Part shown: piece by piece, positions 26,711 through 35,300 of the stretch
How positions within the stretch are numbered: position 1 is the first letter of the stretch
How the letters are laid out: each line of letters starts with the position of its first letter
From: 70-18 sp041691815
Lineage (GTDB): Bacteria; Pseudomonadota; Alphaproteobacteria; Acetobacterales; Acetobacteraceae
Length of the DNA stretch: 38,007 nucleotides
Direction of reading: 5' to 3'
NCBI GenBank assembly: GCA_041691815.1
Contig: JBEPTZ010000030.1
Coordinates: 1 to 38,007 of the forward strand
Notes under the pieces: model-generated
What the model saw: only the letters and a program-made list of their open reading frames with translations
Database searches by the model: none
Told to the model about the DNA's origin: nothing
Translations under genes and position numbers: made by a program

Positions 26711-26766
26711 TGTGGATATCCGGGTGCAACTTACGGATTCCGCAAGGTTGCACAGCCTGTGGATAA
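26711..26766 (+). promoter_or_regulatory. Two DnaA-type boxes with two GANTC sites nearby
   Basis: TGTGGATAA at 26758-26766 is an exact reverse complement of the DnaA box TTATCCACA. TGTGGATAT at 26711-26719 matches at eight of nine positions in the same orientation. GANTC sites (CcrM methylation targets in alphaproteobacteria) lie at 26696-26700 and 26736-26740. All are in the non-coding stretch between rnpB and the dcw promoter. The sites are seen; function is inferred. Confidence 0.5.
26724..26753 (-). terminator. Hairpin after rnpB
   Basis: An inverted repeat of about 13 base pairs (arms GTGCAAC and GTTGCAC outside, CTTGCGG and CCGTAAG inside) with a three-base loop and one bulge lies 14 bases past the rnpB 3' end. 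The internal A/C mismatch becomes a G-U pair only in RNA made from the minus strand, which supports a role in rnpB transcription. No T-run follows, so it is not a textbook terminator. Confidence 0.45.
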
Positions 26767-27171
26767 AGGTGCCAGACGGCCTGTAAGCCGGGTTCTGTCC
26801 GCAATACCGAAGTATCGCGGGACGGCCATTCCTCTGCGACGCGCATTGCTGCGCGCCTGACGCGACCTACCCGGGCGACAGGGCGAAAATGCCCCTGCGT
26901 CAACGCTTTCGCGCCACGCCGGCCGCCCCTATTCGGTCTTGCTCCCGGTGGGGTTTACCTTGCCGCCGCTGTTGCCAGCGGCGCGGTGCGCTCTTGCCGC
27001 ACCGTTTCGCCCTTGCCGGCGGGGGACGAACCCTTGCGCCGGCGGTTTGTTTTCTGTGGCACTTTCCCTGGGGTCGCCCCCGCCGGCCGTTAGCCGGCAC
27101 CGTATTTCCGTGGAGCCCGGACTTTCCTCCATCGGGGTTGCCCCCGACAGCGGCCGTCCGGCCGTCTGGCG
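26767..27171 (-). ncRNA. rnpB: RNase P RNA, bacterial class A
   Basis: This is the catalytic RNA that matures tRNA 5' ends. Reading on the minus strand, the 5' conserved core GAGGAAAGTCCGGGCTC is the complement of 27113-27130. AGTGCCACAGAAA, GGTAAACCCCACC, GGGAGCAAGACCGAATAGGG and, near the 3' end, GACAGAACCCGGCTTA all match the universally conserved blocks in order. Helix P1 closes the molecule: GCCAGACGGCC near 27170 pairs with GGCCGTCTGGC near 26771. The size of about 405 nucleotides is normal for alphaproteobacteria. Exact ends are estimated from P1 and the promoter. Its location just upstream of mraZ recurs in this class. Confidence 0.97.
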
Positions 27172-27176
27172 GCGCT

Positions 27177-27205
27177 CAGATGCGCCAATATGCGTGCCGC
27201 GTCAA
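27177..27205 (-). promoter_or_regulatory. Promoter of rnpB overlapping the amidase stop codon
   Basis: On the minus strand a -35 hexamer TTGACG (27205-27200), a 17-base spacer and a -10-like CATCTG (27182-27177) place transcription start 6-8 bases on, at the first bases of P1 (about 27170). The TGA inside TTGACG is the stop codon of the upstream amidase gene. The -35 and the spacing are good; the -10 is weak. Confidence 0.6.
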
Positions 27206-27816
27206 CCACATAGCCGCGCCACCGCGAGCAGCCGCGCCAGCGTGCCGGCATCGGCCTGGCCGTTCACCGCCTCCGGCCGCCAATGGTGCTGGAAGGCGCG
27301 CAACACCAGGGAAAGTGCCGGGTCCAGCGCCCCCTCCGGCGCCACCCGGTAGCCGATTGCCGCCAATGCGGCGCGCACATCGCGCAGGCTGCCGGCGTCG
27401 CGCACCACACCGCCGGTGCCGAGATCGGGGACGCCCTCGGGCCATATTCCGATGCCGTTGCGCGCCAGGCCCTCCCAGTCGAAGTCTTCCAGCGGTTCGG
27501 CGTTCGGGTTCACATCGTTCCGCGCCAGGAAGTTGCGCGGCGGGATCGGGTGGCGGGAGAGCAACTCCAGGCACAGATCGACCACGGCGGCCAGTTGCAG
27601 CACCGGGTGCGGGGCGGCGAGTGAGATGGCGATGCAATGCGGCGCCAGGGCGGTGCGGCCGCGCCAGAAACCGGGTCCGAGACCGGTTAAAATGGTCGAT
27701 TCCGGGGTAATTTCGCGCCTCTCGCCATGGCCGTCGATGGCGTAATGCGCGGCTCCGGGCGCCTCAGTTGTATGAAATATAACCATATCGATCAATAATC
27801 GATCCGGCAGGCTCAC
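27202..27816 (-). CDS. AmiD-like amidase homologue, probably inactive, with peptidoglycan-binding domain
   Basis: The 204-residue protein resembles AmpD/AmiD N-acetylmuramoyl-L-alanine amidases. The order of segments is right: IDMVIFHTT, AAHYAIDGHG, FWRGR, LSRHPIPPRN, FDWEGLARNGIGIWP. A C-terminal peptidoglycan-binding domain spans about 143-204. The first zinc ligand (H15) is kept. The usual H-S-D motif reads ARNDVNP (R99 where His is expected), the aspartate ligand position reads E107, the WHAG motif is lost, and the Glu of the IGIE motif is replaced (IAIS). It is also shorter than usual, missing a helix after H15. The GTG at 27816 overlaps the stop of the DnaJ-domain gene. It may be a non-catalytic wall-binding protein. 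Family assignment is fairly sure, inactivity is inferred. Confidence 0.75.
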   Translation of the reverse strand: MSLPDRLLIDMVIFHTTEAPGAAHYAIDGHGERREITPESTILTGLGPGFWRGRTALAPHCIAISLAAPHPVLQLAAVVDLCLELLSRHPIPPRNFLARNDVNPNAEPLEDFDWEGLARNGIGIWPEGVPDLGTGGVVRDAGSLRDVRAALAAIGYRVAPEGALDPALSLVLRAFQHHWRPEAVNGQADAGTLARLLAVARLCG

Positions 27817-28580
27817 AGGCCGCGTTCTTTCTTGATCCGGTCCCAGGCGGCGTTGATCCGCGCCACCTTGTCGCCGGCCCGCTTGATGAACTCCTGCGGC
27901 ACACCGCGGCTGGCCAGGCTGTCGGGGTGGTTCTCGCGCATCAGGTTCTTCCAGGTGGCGTGCAGCGTCTCGGGTGCGGCATCGCGCGGCACGCCGAGCA
28001 CCGCGTAGGGGTCCTCGCCGTCGTCCTGCTGCCGGCGCGGTGCTGTGCCGCTGGCCCGTTCCCAGGCCTCCTGACCCAGCGCGAAGCCGTGCCAGACGCG
28101 TTGCAGGAAGTCGGTTTCGCGGGGGTTCACCGGACGGTCGGCGCGGGCGATGGTGAACAGGGCGGCCAGCACGTCTTCCAGCACCAGGCGGTTATCGGCG
28201 AATGCCTCGCCCATTTCGCGGGCGATCGGCTGGAAATCCTCGGTGCTGTCGCGCGCGCTGTCGAACATCCGGCCGATATCGCGGGCGGCCTCCGGCGGCA
28301 CGCGGAAGTTGCGCTTGAAGGCGTCGATCTCGTGGCGGTTCACCGGGCCGTCGCATTTCGCCAGCTTGGCGGCCAGCATCACCACCCCGACCGAGAACAA
28401 TTGCTGCCGGCCGCCGAGCATCGCCGCGGCGCGCATCGAGCCGAGCCCCGGAGCGCCGAACTGCAACTTTCCCAGGTTGCCGTTGTCGGCGGCATGGCCC
28501 AGCGCCGCGCCGACCACCGCGCCGAACGGGCCGCCCATGGCGAAGCCCGCCACGCCGCCGATGATCTTGCCCCACAGCAT
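27813..28580 (-). CDS. DjlA-like protein: TerB and DnaJ domains
   Basis: The 255-residue protein begins with a Gly/Ala-rich hydrophobic segment (about 5-28, glycine-zipper-like) that may anchor it in the membrane. A TerB-like helical domain follows (about 55-165, VVMLAAKLAKCDGPVNRHEIDAFK with its acidic residues). The C-terminal J domain (190-255) has the HPD motif at 218-220. This is the architecture of DjlA, an inner-membrane co-chaperone that stimulates DnaK. The ATG at 28580 is the only good start. The stop overlaps the start of the amidase-like gene, so the two form an operon. It is divergent from the oxoprolinase gene, with 146 bases between. Confidence 0.88.
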   Translation of the reverse strand: MLWGKIIGGVAGFAMGGPFGAVVGAALGHAADNGNLGKLQFGAPGLGSMRAAAMLGGRQQLFSVGVVMLAAKLAKCDGPVNRHEIDAFKRNFRVPPEAARDIGRMFDSARDSTEDFQPIAREMGEAFADNRLVLEDVLAALFTIARADRPVNPRETDFLQRVWHGFALGQEAWERASGTAPRRQQDDGEDPYAVLGVPRDAAPETLHATWKNLMRENHPDSLASRGVPQEFIKRAGDKVARINAAWDRIKKERGL

Positions 28581-28726
28581 CCGTTGTTCCGTGCCTGTAA
28601 ACCGCGTCGCTGTATCATGTGGCGATTGCCAAAGCCAAAACCCAAACTCAAAATTGAATCAGGGTGCTTGCCCCATTTGCCCCCCGCCATCATTGTCCGC
28701 GCTTCTCAGGGGTATCGGGACCAAAC
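28581..28726. other. Divergent intergenic region between the DnaJ gene and 5-oxoprolinase gene
   Basis: These 146 bases must hold promoters for both directions. A run of short A-tracts (CCAAA, CCAAAA, CCAAA, TCAAAA) at about 28628-28655 is the most AT-rich part. On the minus strand TTGGCT followed after 17 bases by ATACAG is a weak promoter candidate for the DnaJ gene. I see no clear operator. Confidence 0.3.
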
Positions 28727-31700
28727 ATGGCGGGCTGGCAGTTCTGGATCGATCGTGGCGGCACGTTCACCGATATCGTGGCGCGCGACCCGGCGGGCCG
28801 GCTGTCGACCCATAAGCTGCTGAGCGAGAACCCGGACCGCTACGCCGATGCGGCGATTGCCGGGATCAAGGCGGTGCTGGGGGTGGCGGCGACGGCGAAG
28901 ATTCCGGCCGGGCTGGTCGATTGCGTCAAGATGGGCACCACGGTGGCGACCAACGCGCTCTTGGAGCGCAAGGGCGACCGGACGCTGCTGCTGGTCAATC
29001 GCGGCTTCAAGGATGCGCTGCGGATTGGCAACCAGGCGCGGCCCAGGCTGTTCGATCTGGCGATCACGCTGCCGAGCCTGCTCTACGAGGAAGTGGCGGA
29101 GATCGGCGGGCGGGTGGGTGTTGATGGCGGCGAGTTGGAGCCGTTCGACGAGGCCGGCGCCAGGGCGGCGCTGGCGGCGGCACGCGCGAAGGGGATCGCG
29201 GCGGTGGCGATCGTGCTGATGCACGCGTGGAAATATCCGGCGCATGAGGCACGGCTGGCGGCGTTGGCGGTCGAGGCCGGGTTCACCCAGGTTTCCGCCA
29301 GCCATCAGGTCAGTCCGCTGCTGCGGCTGGTGCCGCGTGGCGATACCACGGTGGTCGATGCCTATCTGTCGCCGATCCTGCGCAGCTATGTGGCGCAGGT
29401 GGCTGGCGAACTGGAGGGGGTGCGGCTGTATTTTATGCAGTCGAACGGCGGGCTGGCCGAGGCGCGGCATTTCCAGGGCAAGGACGCGATCTTGTCCGGG
29501 CCGGCCGGCGGGATTGTCGGGGCGGCGCGGACCGCGGCGATGGCCGGGATCGAGCGGATCATCGGCTTTGATATGGGCGGCACATCGACCGATGTGGCGC
29601 TGTATGACGGGGCATTCGAGCGGGCGTTCGAGACTGCGGTGGCCGGGGTGCGGATGCGGGCGCCGATGATGGCGATCAATACCGTGGCGGCCGGCGGCGG
29701 CTCGATTCTGCACTTCGATTCGCAGCGGCTGCGGGTGGGGCCGGACAGTGCCGGGGCCAATCCGGGGCCGGCCTGCTATCGGCGCGGCGGGCCGCTTTGC
29801 GTGACCGATGCCAATGTGATGGTCGGCAAGATCCAGCCGGCGCATTTTCCGGCGATCTTCGGGCCGGGTGGCGATGAACGGCTGGATGGCGCGGTGGTGG
29901 CGGCGAAGTTTGCCGCACTGGCCGACGAGGTGGCGGCGGCGACCGGGCGGCGGCAGGATGCGCGCGATATCGCCGAGGGTTTTTTGCGCATCGCGGTGGC
30001 CAACATGGCGAACGCCATCAAGCAGGTTTCGGTGCAGAAGGGCCATGATGCCACCGGCTTCGCGCTGAACTGCTTCGGCGGCGCCGGCGGCCAGCATGCC
30101 TGCCTGGTGGCCGACGAGCTGGGGATGACGACGGTGTTCATCCATCCCTATGCCGGGGTGCTGTCGGCCTATGGCATGGGGCTGGCCGATCAGAGCGTGA
30201 TGCGCGAGCAGGCGGTCGAGCGGGTGCTGGCCGAGGATGCGCTGCCGGAGTTGCGGGCGCTGGCCGAGCGGCTGGCGGCCGAGGCGGCGGCGGCGCTGGC
30301 GGCGCAGGGGGCGGAGATGGCGCGGCTGGTGGTCGCGCGCAAACTGCATCTGCGCTACCAGGGCACCGAGGCGGCGCTGATTGTTGATCTCGATGAGGTG
30401 GCGGCGGCGACTGCGGCGTTTACCGCGGCACATCGGGCGCGGTTCGGTTTTGCCACGCCGGAGCGGCCGTTGGTGGTGGAGGCGGTGGCGGTGGAGGCGG
30501 TGTGCGCCGGCGAGGCGGTGGCGGAGCCGACAATCGGCAGCCGGGGCGAGGGGGCGCCGGAGCCGGTCGATACCGTGCGGATGTGGAGCGGCGGGCGAGA
30601 GCATGCGACGCCCGTGTTTGAGCGCAGCACGCTGCTGGCCGGCGACCGGATTGCCGGGCCGGCGCTGATCCGCGAGGCCAACGCCACGACGGTGGTGGAG
30701 CCGGGCTGGAGCGCCGAGGTGACCGCGCTGGACCATATGATGCTGCGGCGGATTGTGGCGCGGGCGACGCGGATTGCGGCGGGGACCGAGCGGGCGGACC
30801 CGGTTTTGCTGGAACTGTTCAACAATCTGTTCATGAACGTTGCCGAACAGACCGGGGCGGTGCTGCAGAACACGTCGCAGAGTGTGAATATCAAGGAGCG
30901 GCTGGATTTCTCCTGCGCGATCTTCGACGCCGGCGGCGGGCTGGTGGCCAATGCGCCGCATGTGCCGGTGCATCTGGGGGCGATGGGCGAGAGCGTGCGC
31001 ACGGTGCTGAAGCTGCGTGGCGCGACCCTGCGGCCGGGCGACGTGGTGGCGCTGAACAATCCGTATAACGGCGGCACGCATCTGCCGGATATCACCGTGA
31101 TCACGCCAGTGTTCGATGCCGATGGCAAAGAAATTTTGTTCTTCGTCGGCAGCCGTGGGCATCACGCCGATATCGGCGGCATCACCCCGGGCTCGACGCC
31201 GCCGGCCTCGCATACGCTGGAGGAGGAGGGGGTGGTGATCGACGACTTTCTTCTCGTGGCGCAGGGGCATTTTCGCGAACCGGAATTTCGCGCGGCGCTG
31301 GCCGGGGCGCGGTATCCGGCGCGGTCGCCGGATGTCAACGTCGCCGATATCAAGGCGCAGGTGGCGGCCAACGAGAAGGGGGTGCAGGAACTGCATCGGG
31401 TGGTCGGGCAGTACGGCTGGGACGTGGTGCGCGCCTACATGACGCATGTGATGGACAATGCAGAGGAGAGCGTGCGGCGGGTGATCGCGCGAATTCCCGG
31501 CGGCAGTTTCGACTACACCATGGATGACGGCTCGCCGCTCAGGGTGCGGGTGACGGTGGATCAGGCGGCGCGCAGTGCGGTGGTGGATTTCACCGGCACC
31601 GGGGCGCAGCGTGGCGATAATTTCAACGCCCCGCCGGCGGTGACCAGGGCCGCGGTGCTGTATGTGTTCCGCTGCCTGGTAGGCGACGATATTCCGCTCA

Positions 31701-32335
31701 ATGATGGCTGCCTGAAGCCGATCGAGCTGGTGATTCCGCCGCGTACCTTCCTGTCGCCGGAGCCGGGGGCGGCGGTGGTGGCGGGCAATACCGAGGTCAG
31801 CCAGGCGACCTGCAACGCGCTGTTCGGGGCGCTGGGGGCGATGGCGTGCAGCCAGGCGACGATGAACAACTTCCTGTTCGGCGATGCGACGCGGCAGTAC
31901 TACGAGACGATCTGCGGTGGCACCGGGGCGGGGCCGGAGTTTGATGGCACCAGCGCGGTGCAGACGCATATGACCAACACGCGGATGACCGATCCGGAGG
32001 TGTTCGAGTTGCGCTACCCGGTGGTGCTGGAGGAATTCTCGATCCGGCGCGGCTCCGGTGGCGGCGGGCGCTGGCATGGCGGCGACGGGGCGCATCGGCG
32101 GATTCGCTTTCTGGAGCCGATGACGGCGGTGATCGTCGCCTCGCGGCGCAATGTGGCGCCGTTCGGGCTGGCCGGCGGGGCTGATGGTGCGGCCGGGCGG
32201 CAATGGGTGGTGCGGGCCGATGGCAGCCGCGAGGTGTTGAGCGGCACCGATTCGGCGGAACTGGCGCCGGGTGATGTGTTCGCGATCGAGACGCCGGGTG
32301 GCGGCGGTTATGGCGCCGCCACTGGTGCGGCCTAG
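28727..32335 (+). CDS. oplAH: ATP-dependent 5-oxoprolinase (fused HyuA-HyuB)
   Basis: The 1202-residue protein fuses a hydantoinase A/oxoprolinase half (residues 1 to about 680) and a hydantoinase B half. The start FWIDRGGTFTDIVARD, the VKMGTTVATNALLERKGDR segment and GFDMGGTSTDVALYDG follow the eukaryotic-type 5-oxoprolinase, which opens 5-oxo-L-proline to L-glutamate using ATP. The B half has GSRGHHADIGGITPGSTP and GGAGGQHACLVADELGM precedes the junction. The ATG at 28727 starts at the conserved motif and has GGGA about 10 bases upstream; an earlier in-frame start at 28664 would add 21 unlikely residues. A related hydantoin substrate cannot be ruled out. The asmA-like gene starts two bases after its stop. 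Confidence 0.9.
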   Translation: MAGWQFWIDRGGTFTDIVARDPAGRLSTHKLLSENPDRYADAAIAGIKAVLGVAATAKIPAGLVDCVKMGTTVATNALLERKGDRTLLLVNRGFKDALRIGNQARPRLFDLAITLPSLLYEEVAEIGGRVGVDGGELEPFDEAGARAALAAARAKGIAAVAIVLMHAWKYPAHEARLAALAVEAGFTQVSASHQVSPLLRLVPRGDTTVVDAYLSPILRSYVAQVAGELEGVRLYFMQSNGGLAEARHFQGKDAILSGPAGGIVGAARTAAMAGIERIIGFDMGGTSTDVALYDGAFERAFETAVAGVRMRAPMMAINTVAAGGGSILHFDSQRLRVGPDSAGANPGPACYRRGGPLCVTDANVMVGKIQPAHFPAIFGPGGDERLDGAVVAAKFAALADEVAAATGRRQDARDIAEGFLRIAVANMANAIKQVSVQKGHDATGFALNCFGGAGGQHACLVADELGMTTVFIHPYAGVLSAYGMGLADQSVMREQAVERVLAEDALPELRALAERLAAEAAAALAAQGAEMARLVVARKLHLRYQGTEAALIVDLDEVAAATAAFTAAHRARFGFATPERPLVVEAVAVEAVCAGEAVAEPTIGSRGEGAPEPVDTVRMWSGGREHATPVFERSTLLAGDRIAGPALIREANATTVVEPGWSAEVTALDHMMLRRIVARATRIAAGTERADPVLLELFNNLFMNVAEQTGAVLQNTSQSVNIKERLDFSCAIFDAGGGLVANAPHVPVHLGAMGESVRTVLKLRGATLRPGDVVALNNPYNGGTHLPDITVITPVFDADGKEILFFVGSRGHHADIGGITPGSTPPASHTLEEEGVVIDDFLLVAQGHFREPEFRAALAGARYPARSPDVNVADIKAQVAANEKGVQELHRVVGQYGWDVVRAYMTHVMDNAEESVRRVIARIPGGSFDYTMDDGSPLRVRVTVDQAARSAVVDFTGTGAQRGDNFNAPPAVTRAAVLYVFRCLVGDDIPLNDGCLKPIELVIPPRTFLSPEPGAAVVAGNTEVSQATCNALFGALGAMACSQATMNNFLFGDATRQYYETICGGTGAGPEFDGTSAVQTHMTNTRMTDPEVFELRYPVVLEEFSIRRGSGGGGRWHGGDGAHRRIRFLEPMTAVIVASRRNVAPFGLAGGADGAAGRQWVVRADGSREVLSGTDSAELAPGDVFAIETPGGGGYGAATGAA

Positions 32336-32337
32336 CG

Positions 32338-35300
32338 ATGCGCGGACTGCGCTGGCTGCTGGGCGGGCTGGCGCTGCTGCTGGTGGTGGTCGTGGCGGCG
32401 GTGTGGCTGCTGCCCTCGATGCTGGACTGGAACCGCTATCGCGCCAGCATCGCCGATCTGGCCTCCGAGCGGATCGGGTTGCCGGTGCGCATCGACGGGC
32501 CGATCAGCCTGACGCTGCTGCCGCATCCGACGCTGACCGCCGAGCGTGTGTCGCTGCGCGGCAGCGTCGGGACGGCGACGGCGGCGCAGTTGCGGTTGCA
32601 GGTGGCGCTGGGGCCGCTGCTCGGCGGGCGGATCGATGCCCGCGACCTGGTGCTGCGCGGGCTGGACGTGACGCTGCCCTGGGCGCCGGTGAGCGGGCCG
32701 GGGCTGCTGGCGAAAGCGGCGCCGGACTGGCTGTCGCATGTGTCGGCGCGGGTGGAGGGCGGGCGGCTGGCGATCGGGCAGTTGGTGCTGACCGATATCG
32801 ACGCGACACTGGCGACCAGCGATACCACTGGCAGCTACATGCTGGCGGGCACCGCGAAGGCCGATGCGTTGCGGCCGGGGGCGGCGAAGGCCGGCGCCGT
32901 GAAACCCCCTGAGGCGAAACCGGCGGAGGCGAAGCCGGGGAGCGAGCCGGCGGCACAAGGCAAGGCGGCGGGTGAAAAACCCGCGGACGGCAAGGCAGAG
33001 CCGGCGCAGGGCTGGCATTTCACTGCGCGGCTGAGTCGGCCGGGGGGCGACGGCGCGGTGGGGCTGGAACTGGCGATGGATGGGCTGGGCAAGCTGGTCG
33101 GGCTGGGCGGCAGCCTGACCGGGCAGATCGCCCGCGACGGCACGCTGGCCGGGCGGGTGACGCTGCGCGGCCCCGATCTTTCGCAACTGCTGCCGGCGCC
33201 GGCGGTGCCGTTCCACGCCCAGGGCCGGGTGAATGTCGCCGACGGGCTGGCGGTGGCCGACCAGTTGAGCGGCGAGATCGGCGGGGCGGCGACCAGCGGC
33301 GCGGTGGCGCTGCGGCTGGACCCGCGGCCACGGCTGGATGTGGCGATCAGCACCAGCCGGCTGGACCTGGATGCCTGGGCGCCGGCGCTGCTGTCTGCGG
33401 ATGCCGGCAAGGTTGGGGTTGGCAAGCCTGGCGTTGGCAGGCCTGGGGTTGGCGGGATGCCGATCGGGATCGATCTGTCGGCCGAGGCGGCGAGCCTGGG
33501 CGGCGGTACGCTGCGCCGGCTGCGCGGGGCGTTCGATATCGAGGATGGCACGGTGGTGGTGCGCGAGGCGCGCGCGGTGCTGCCGGGCGATGCGACATTC
33601 CGGCTGACCGGGCGGCTTTCGCCGGCGGAGCGCGAGGCGGGCGGGGTGCGGCTGGACGGCACCGCCTCGGTGTGGGCGCCGACCTTGCGCACCACGCTGG
33701 CCTGGGGTGCGGCGCTGCCGGGCGATGACGGGCTGCCGGCGGGCGCGCTGCGCTCGGCGCGGCTGTCGGGCCATGTGGTCGCCGATGCCGGCGGGGTGAC
33801 GGTGGAGCGGATGACCGGGGTGCTGGATGGCGGGGCGGTGACCGGCTCGCTGGCGCTGCGGCTGGGTGGGCAGCCAAGGCTGCTGGTCGATCTGTCGGTC
33901 GATCAGTTCGATCTCGAGCCGTGGCTGCCGGAGGCGGCGCCGTCGCCTTCGGCGCTGCTCGGCCGGCTGGCGGCGGTGGCGCCGGGGCTGGCGCGGCTGG
34001 GCTCGGGGCTGGCGCTGGAGGTGAAGCTGCGGGCGGTGCGGGGGCTGCTGCACGGGGTGGCGCTGGCACCGCTGTCGCTCGACCTGGCGGCGGAGCAGGG
34101 GCGGCTGGCGCTGCATGAGGCGCGGTTCGAGTTGGGCGGGATGCAGGGCAGCCTGTCGGGCACGCTGCTGGAGGGCGGGCGGCTGGCCGATGGCAAGCTG
34201 GCGTTGCAGGCGGCGCATGCCACCGGGCTGGCGGAGTTGCTGCCGGGGCTGCTGCCGGGGTTCACCGCCGATCTGCGCGGGCCGGTGGCGCCGGTGCTGG
34301 CCGGGCTGCTGCGGGCGCCGATCTGGCTGGGGCCGGTGGATTTGCAGGTGCAGGCGGCCGGCACCGCGGCGGCGCTGGGGGTGAAGCTGGTCGGCTCGAT
34401 GGGCGATCTGCGGATCGACGCGCAGCCGATGCTGGACCTCGCCGGGCCGGCGTGGCGCTGGCAGGGGCCGGTGACGCTGCGCCATCCCGGGGCGCCGCGG
34501 CTGGCGGTGGCGCTGGGGCTGCGCGCCGCACCGGTCTGGCTCGGCGACGGCTCGCTGAGCCTGGTGGCGCAGGTATCGGCGGGGGCGGCCGGGGTGGGGC
34601 TGCAGGATTTCACGCTGACCGCTGGCGGGCTGCATGCCACTGGCGGGCTGGAGTTGCGGCTGGATGCGCCGGGCGGGCCGTCGCTGACCGGGGCGGTGAG
34701 TGCCGATCAGTTGCCGCTGCCGGCGCCGGAGGGGGCCGATCCGCTGCCGGTGGGGGCCTTGGCCGGCTGGCAGGCGAGCGTGCGGCTGGAGGCGGCGCGG
34801 GTGCTGGCCGGCGGCGCGGTGGTGCTGCGCAAGGCGCGCGGCACGCTGGCGCTGTCGGACGGCACGCTGCGGCTGGAGGGGGTGACGGGGCAACTGGCCG
34901 GCGGCGCGCTGGCGTTGCGGGCCAGCCTGGACGGCCGCGCGGCCTCGCCGCTGCTGGCGGTGCAGGGCACGCTGACCGGGGCGGAACTGAACGGGCCGCT
35001 GCTCGACGAGCCGTTCGACCTGACCGCCGGGACGGTGGACGCGAAGCTGACGCTGGCGTCGCACGGGTTTTCACCGGACGGGCTGCTGGCCGGGATGAGC
35101 GGGGCGCTGGGGATCGTGGTGCGCGGAGGGGCGCTGTCCGGCATCGATCTTCCGGCGGTGGTGACGGCGTTGCGGGCGCCGGCGTCGGCGGGCGAACCGG
35201 CTTTGCGCACGGCGCTGGAGGGCGGCAGCATGGGGTTCGACGCGCTGGAGGTGAACGCGACGCTGGCCCAGGGGGTGGTGCATCTGGAGCAGACCCGGCT

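Noticed and set aside
26889..27710. Plus-strand open frame through rnpB and the amidase gene
   Set aside because: It reads the antisense of a structural RNA and of a conserved protein; the peptide is Arg/Pro-rich shadow sequence.
28706..32203. A 1165-codon open frame on the minus strand opposite the 5-oxoprolinase gene
   Set aside because: It is the mirror of a GC-rich gene: Arg/His/Pro-rich, no domain, and the plus strand encodes an obvious enzyme. Long antisense frames are expected at this base composition.
32332..35064. A 910-codon minus-strand frame opposite the asmA-like gene
   Set aside because: Gln/Arg/Pro-rich shadow frame; the plus strand has the AsmA signature and membrane anchor.
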